From SFHK01 sp045538305 (lineage in GTDB: Bacteria > Bacillota > Clostridia > Christensenellales > Aristaeellaceae), in the NCBI GenBank assembly GCA_045538305.1, contig JAZSRC010000084.1, positions 1 through 64,000 on the forward strand: a stretch of 64,000 bases of DNA, read 5' to 3'. The position numbers and the translations under genes are program-made. Below the pieces are notes generated by a model that saw only the letters and a list, made by a program, of their open reading frames with translations, made no database searches and was not told the DNA's origin. The stretch's first letter is position 1. Each line of letters starts with the position of its first letter. Positions 60,375 to 64,000 of the stretch are shown piece by piece.

Positions 60375-60398
60375 TTCAAAGAAAAGAAGGGGATTGGT

Positions 60399-61394
60399 TT
60401 GGGTACGATTGCGGTTGCCGGAAATATGATTGTAGATAAAATCAAGATTGTGCGCGTTTTTCCCGCGCGTCATGAGCTTACGCACATCCTGTCAACTTCC
60501 GACAGCTTCGGCGGCGCGGCGTGCAATACGGGCATGGATCTGGCGCGGCTGGATCCTGACGTACAGGTAAAAATTGTCGGTGTGATCGGCGATGACGCGG
60601 ATGGCGACAGCATACTTTCCTTCTTTCATGCGCAGCCCAATATCGATACCAGCGGCATTGTGCGGCGCGGAAAAAATGCTTTTACCGATGTGATTACCGA
60701 AATGGAAAGCCGGGCAAGGACGTTTCTGACCTTTCCGGGTTCCGGCGACGAATTCGATATTGATGATGTGGACGTTGAGCATCTGGAATGCGATATTTTC
60801 CATATCGGATATATTCTTCTTATGAAAACCATGGACTCGCCCGATCCCGTATATGGAACGAGGCTTGCGCATTTGCTGAAAAAGCTTCAGGATAAGGGCA
60901 TAAAAACCAGCGTAGACGTGGTAAGCGAAACGGGGAACCGCTATCAAACGCTGGTGCCGCCGAGCCTTAAGTATACGGATTATTTCATCGTAAACGAAAT
61001 TGAGGCAGGCAAGACCGTTGGGCTGGAGCTCCGGGATGAAAATGACAGAATCTGCCCGGATGCGGTCAAAGATGCGCTTCAAAGGCTGAAAGCCATGGGA
61101 GTATCCCGCTGGGTGATCATCCATACGCCGGAGGGTGGATGGGGCCTTGATGAGAACGGCGTTTATCATCATGGGAAAAGCATCCCGCTGCCGGAAGGAT
61201 ACATTCAGGGAACTGTCGGCGCGGGCGATGCGTTTTGCGCAGGCGCGTTGTATGCGGCTCATACATTAAAGGGGATGGATGACGCCATCCGCTACGGAAA
61301 CATAGTCGCTGCGTGTTCTCTGTCCATGCCCGGCGGAACCGAAGGCGTTATCGCCATTGACGAAGCGCTCGAAAAGTTTAAAAATATTTCATAA
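60399..61394 (+). CDS. PfkB family carbohydrate kinase
   Basis: A ribokinase-fold kinase of 331 residues. It starts at TTG 60399 (GTIAVAGNMIVDKI) with GAAGGGG about 8 nt upstream. PfkB signatures: FGGAACNTGMDLARL near the N-terminus, VVGVIGDDADG-like VKIVGVIGDDADGDS, IVNEIEAGKTVGLEL and the catalytic anion-hole GTVGAGDAFCAGAL with Asp as base. Substrate (fructose, ribose, nucleoside or another sugar) is not identifiable. Operon with the HAD phosphatase. Confidence 0.87.
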   Translation: MGTIAVAGNMIVDKIKIVRVFPARHELTHILSTSDSFGGAACNTGMDLARLDPDVQVKIVGVIGDDADGDSILSFFHAQPNIDTSGIVRRGKNAFTDVITEMESRARTFLTFPGSGDEFDIDDVDVEHLECDIFHIGYILLMKTMDSPDPVYGTRLAHLLKKLQDKGIKTSVDVVSETGNRYQTLVPPSLKYTDYFIVNEIEAGKTVGLELRDENDRICPDAVKDALQRLKAMGVSRWVIIHTPEGGWGLDENGVYHHGKSIPLPEGYIQGTVGAGDAFCAGALYAAHTLKGMDDAIRYGNIVAACSLSMPGGTEGVIAIDEALEKFKNIS

Positions 61395-61407
61395 GCTTCA
61401 CGACAAA

Positions 61408-61446
61408 AAAATCGGCTTTTGCATTCTGCAGAAGCCGGTTTTTTTA
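61408..61446. terminator. Bidirectional terminator between PfkB kinase and esterase
   Basis: TCGGCTTTTGCA (61412-61423) pairs with TGCAGAAGCCGG (61427-61438) with one or two wobbles. It is flanked by an A-run on the left and a T-run on the right, so it ends transcription in both directions. The esterase stop codon (61444) lies inside the T-run. Confidence 0.85.
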
Positions 61447-62103
61447 TGCGTTATGTAACAACCAGTTCATTGCCCGGAGCATGCGCCCTTCGGGGTTTTC
61501 AAAATGATTTCCGGGATTGACTTCATAGATTGTCCTTCGGCATACCGATTGATAAAACCGAAACGCCGCTTGCGTATTTTCGCCCACAGCCTTTAAACGT
61601 GCGTTTCGAACCTTGGCTTCCCTGTCTCCAAGGGAAAGGTACACGGAGCAATCACTTCGAACGGGCGGATGGGATAGAAGGTATTCCGGGAAGCCGTCAA
61701 ACCACAATGAACCCGAAACGGAGGCGGCCGATTGGAAAAAATTGGTTTTTGTAATCGCGTACAGGGAGAAAAGGCCGGCAAGCGAATAGCCGCATGCGGC
61801 GCGGTATGCGCCGGTAAGCCCCGCTGCCCGCTCAGCTTCCGGAAGGATACGGTTGAGGACCTTTTCCAGAAACTCGTCTGCGCCGCCTGAGAACTCTTCG
61901 CCGGAGGGAAAGCATGCGGGGGCTTTCCAGGGAGAGAGCATGTGATTCCAATCATTTACGCCAATGGTAATCACGCTTGCTTCGGTTGCATCCCATTCGT
62001 TGACCGGATATGCTCGGGCAATATCTGATGAGAAAAGAACGAACAGCTTGTCCCTGTTGCCGATATGAAGGGAAACAGGCGCGCCGGATATGTGAAGCAG
62101 CAT
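61444..62103 (-). CDS. Putative esterase (alpha/beta hydrolase)
   Basis: A 219-residue protein of the putative-esterase/enterochelin-esterase-like group. The nucleophile elbow is CGYSLAGLFSLYA (Ser near 107), the acid is in LSLGDREAKVRN and the His in NPGNHFENPEGR. The protein is short compared with typical 250-280 residues. There is no signal peptide. It starts 2 bp after the MATE pump stop without a good ribosome binding site, so it depends on coupled translation. Siderophore ester hydrolysis is one possibility; cephalosporin- or acetyl-ester cleavage are others. Confidence 0.75.
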   Translation of the reverse strand: MLLHISGAPVSLHIGNRDKLFVLFSSDIARAYPVNEWDATEASVITIGVNDWNHMLSPWKAPACFPSGEEFSGGADEFLEKVLNRILPEAERAAGLTGAYRAACGYSLAGLFSLYAITKTNFFQSAASVSGSLWFDGFPEYLLSHPPVRSDCSVYLSLGDREAKVRNARLKAVGENTQAAFRFYQSVCRRTIYEVNPGNHFENPEGRMLRAMNWLLHNA

Positions 62104-62105
62104 GA

Positions 62106-63503
62106 TCAGTTTGCCCTATGCATGCGTACCTTGATCCAATGATTGGTGTTTATTCTGATGCGCATGACGATTGTTCGTATAAGCCATTCAACTGTTTGTC
62201 CAAGCCATACGCCGGCGACGCCAAGCCCCAGCGGAATGGTGAAAAGATAGCCAAAGCCGAGTCTTCCGACAAACAGCGCCGCGAGGGAAATGACAGAGGT
62301 GAATGTGGCATCGCCTGCCGTTCGCGTGGCGGCGGGGAGGATAAACGCATCGCACCACAGAATCGGCATGGGCAATGCGCCGATGGCCAGGGCGATCATG
62401 ATGGTGGAACGTGCTTCCTCGGCAGGAGAATTCAGGTTCATCAGCATGGGCGTCAGGGGCATGATCAGCAGTATGGCAAACAGCATGACAAACCGGCCGA
62501 TCAGCACAAAGTCGCGCGCATATTTTCTGACAAGGTCAATGCGCTTTGCGCCTACGCACTGGCCGCAGACGGTGCTGGTAATGGCGGTAACGGCGTATGC
62601 AAAGGCGTAATAGAGGTTAAACAGCGAACAGGCGATGCCGTGAGCGGCCAGCTCGGTGGTGGTAAGCTGTGTCAGATACCTTTGTACCAGAAGCATTCCG
62701 CCCTGGAACAGCAGCTGCTCAAATGAGAAAGGGATACCGAGCGTCATGGTTTCGCGGATAATGCTTCGGTCAAAGGTGATAAAGTGCTTAAGCCGCATGA
62801 ACATGTGACTGCTTTTGCGCAGAAGCCATATAAGCGCAAACACCATGCCGATTCCGCGCGCCGCCAGATAAGACAGCGCGGAGCCAAGCGCCGCCAGATG
62901 GAGAATGTTGATGAATATAAAGGAAAACAAAAGATGCATGAGATTGATTACGATGGTCAGCATAAGGCTGCTTTTCGCGTCGCCCAAGCTTCTGAAGGAG
63001 TTGAAAATCACGCAGAATACCGCATAGGGAGGCAGTGAAAGCGAATAGGCCTGCATATAGCTGACCGCCTGCAGAATGACTTTTTCGTCCGCGGACCCGT
63101 ACAGAGAAACGATGAGCGGCTCCGAAAACACATACAGAAGCACGGTGATGATCAGGGAAATGAAGGCAATCAGCGTGGATGCCTGTCCGATGGCAGAACG
63201 CACGCGCTCCATATTGCCTGCGCCCTTTGCGCGGGCAACCACGATGGATACGCCCATACTGATTGCGGAAAACAGGGCGTATGCCAATGCGCCGATGACC
63301 AGTACCAGATTCACTGCGGCGATGGCTTCCTGACCGGAGGAGGAAACCATGGCGGTGGAAAGTATGCCGATAACAAAAATGAACAGCTGATCCAATACCA
63401 GCGGCAGGAACATGCCGCGCAGCTTTTTGTATGAAAACTGCTGGGAGTTAAGGCGTTTTTCAAGCTTTTTATCAATTATCAAAAGCCAGGAGGGAGCTTT
63501 CAT
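62106..63503 (-). CDS. MATE family efflux transporter
   Basis: A 465-residue multidrug and toxin extrusion protein with twelve helices. It has an N-terminal amphipathic stretch, LPLVLDQLFIFVIGILSTAMV, the SMGVSIVVARAKGAGNMERV loop of helix 2, a second-half repeat LGIPFSFEQLLFQGGMLLVQ and VCGQCVGAKRIDLVRKYAR. ATG 63503 is favoured over 63515 because AAAGGATGAT lies 7-10 nt upstream of it and abuts the other. The operon with an esterase suggests export of a compound that is also hydrolysed. Confidence 0.9.
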   Translation of the reverse strand: MKAPSWLLIIDKKLEKRLNSQQFSYKKLRGMFLPLVLDQLFIFVIGILSTAMVSSSGQEAIAAVNLVLVIGALAYALFSAISMGVSIVVARAKGAGNMERVRSAIGQASTLIAFISLIITVLLYVFSEPLIVSLYGSADEKVILQAVSYMQAYSLSLPPYAVFCVIFNSFRSLGDAKSSLMLTIVINLMHLLFSFIFINILHLAALGSALSYLAARGIGMVFALIWLLRKSSHMFMRLKHFITFDRSIIRETMTLGIPFSFEQLLFQGGMLLVQRYLTQLTTTELAAHGIACSLFNLYYAFAYAVTAITSTVCGQCVGAKRIDLVRKYARDFVLIGRFVMLFAILLIMPLTPMLMNLNSPAEEARSTIMIALAIGALPMPILWCDAFILPAATRTAGDATFTSVISLAALFVGRLGFGYLFTIPLGLGVAGVWLGQTVEWLIRTIVMRIRINTNHWIKVRMHRAN

Positions 63504-63557
63504 AGCGGATATCATCCTTTGATTTTCTTATATTTTCAGATGTGTGTATCAATAGCT

Positions 63558-63586
63558 ATTATACGCCTGTCTTCGATCCTTTTCCA
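63558..63586 (-). promoter_or_regulatory. Promoter of the MATE-esterase operon
   Basis: On the minus strand TGGAAA and TATAAT are 17 bp apart, 55 bp upstream of the chosen MATE start. The rest of 63504-63733 holds no supported gene. Confidence 0.4.
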
Positions 63587-63733
63587 GTGGCAGAAGGCAC
63601 AGTTAGGCTGTATTTTGGAAAATATATGGTTATTTTCGGGCGTGTAGCAAATGTTGCGGCCGGTTTTGTATCATGTGAATACGCGCTGACAGGTCTGCGC
63701 GGGGATCGCATTCATGGGAATGGAGGTTAACAA

Positions 63734-64000
63734 ATGGAAGAAATCATCGTGGAGGCTGTGACATCGGAAACGGAAAGCATCACGGGCGACGGCGCACAGG
63801 AGCTCAAAGATACCATGGCGGAAGCCGATAAAAAGGGCGATTTTGAGCGCATGATCCGCGGGGAATACAAAGCGGAGTTCGATGAACGCGTGAAGCGGAT
63901 TATTGATAAACGCTTCAGGGAGACGAAAACGCTCAAAGAGCAGGCCGCAAAGCTCAGGCCGATTGTGGATCATTTGTCGGAAAAGTACGGCGAAAGCGAT
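63734..64000 (+). CDS. Hypothetical charged helical protein (truncated by window edge)
   Basis: The first 89 codons of an unrecognised protein that runs off the window. The ATG at 63734 has GGAGG 8 nt upstream. The visible part is acidic then strongly basic-helical: KGDFERMIRGEYKAEFDERV and KRIIDKRFRETKTLKEQAAK, a pattern of a long coiled or helical rod. Similar short proteins are found in Clostridia and phage structural regions, but I cannot name the family from this fragment. Confidence 0.6.
   Translation, partial: MEEIIVEAVTSETESITGDGAQELKDTMAEADKKGDFERMIRGEYKAEFDERVKRIIDKRFRETKTLKEQAAKLRPIVDHLSEKYGESD

Noticed and set aside
63542..63730. 62-codon plus-strand frame before the last gene
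   Set aside because: No ribosome binding site, overlaps the promoter region of the MATE operon, unremarkable composition.
1..64000. CRISPR arrays, rRNA, tRNA or a prophage
   Set aside because: No regularly spaced repeats, no rRNA-like or cloverleaf-like sequence and no phage gene cluster were seen by reading; a tRNA scan was not possible here.

Overview
The window comes from an endospore-forming, Gram-positive-type bacterium of the Clostridia. Evidence: a SpoIIID regulator overlapping an Mbl-type MreB gene (the Bacillus spoIIID-mbl arrangement), a GerW/YtfJ spore protein beside its DUF2953 partner, an AddA helicase-nuclease, WalJ/YycJ and RlmH, near-consensus sigma-A promoters and GGAGG ribosome binding sites. 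GC content looks close to one half. Several exported proteins carry signal-peptidase-I-type rather than lipoprotein signals; I recall this from Christensenellales-like gut Clostridia, but the lineage is inferred, not shown.

Layout. 0-2 kb: the end of an IS3-family element, then recR, ybaB and an alpha/beta hydrolase on the minus strand. 2.2-8.8 kb: a carbohydrate locus with two LplB/YtcP-type permeases, a binding protein, a cytoplasmic alginate/glucuronan-lyase-like enzyme and a convergent membrane-bound AraC regulator. 8.9-15.8 kb (minus): a DUF697-like membrane protein, a transglutaminase-like protein, a UroD/MtaA-like methyltransferase, a YgjP-like metallopeptidase, mbl, spoIIID and a fructuronate-reductase-like dehydrogenase. 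16-23 kb (plus): addA, a Gfo/Idh/MocA oxidoreductase, an MFS carrier, a ZIP metal transporter and a nitroreductase. 23-30 kb: pepF, a MefA-like MFS pump behind a 180-nt leader with a ten-codon leader peptide, dapA and an argD-argF operon.

30-39 kb is a complete sugar sensing and uptake locus: a YesN-type response regulator, a lipoprotein sugar-binding sensor and a YesM-type histidine kinase, next to a YtfQ-YtfR-YtfT-YjfF-type transporter. A pair of 10-bp direct repeats 20 bp apart lies between the divergent units. 39-48 kb: glnA, a BspA-type surface protein, a hairpin-rich intergenic region, a pyridoxal-kinase-like gene, miaA, a PflX-like radical SAM gene, walJ, a CPBP protease and rlmH.

48-59 kb is an envelope and spore region: a PrsA-like foldase, DUF2953-gerW, two unassigned minus-strand genes, a very acidic 948-residue membrane protein with seven or more spaced basic-aromatic motifs, galM, a membrane-anchored NodB-fold protein that has lost its catalytic residues, a TSCPD protein, a small membrane protein and a zinc-ribbon/acidic/TM/peptidoglycan-binding protein. 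59-64 kb: a HAD phosphatase, a PfkB kinase, a putative esterase, a MATE pump and a truncated ORF.

No rRNA, tRNA, CRISPR array or prophage was recognised. Most of the window reads as chromosomal core plus carbohydrate-accessory genes. The least explained items are the acidic multi-motif protein, the dead deacetylase, the zinc-ribbon wall-binding protein, the MFS leader and the hairpin-rich element at 42.4-42.7 kb.
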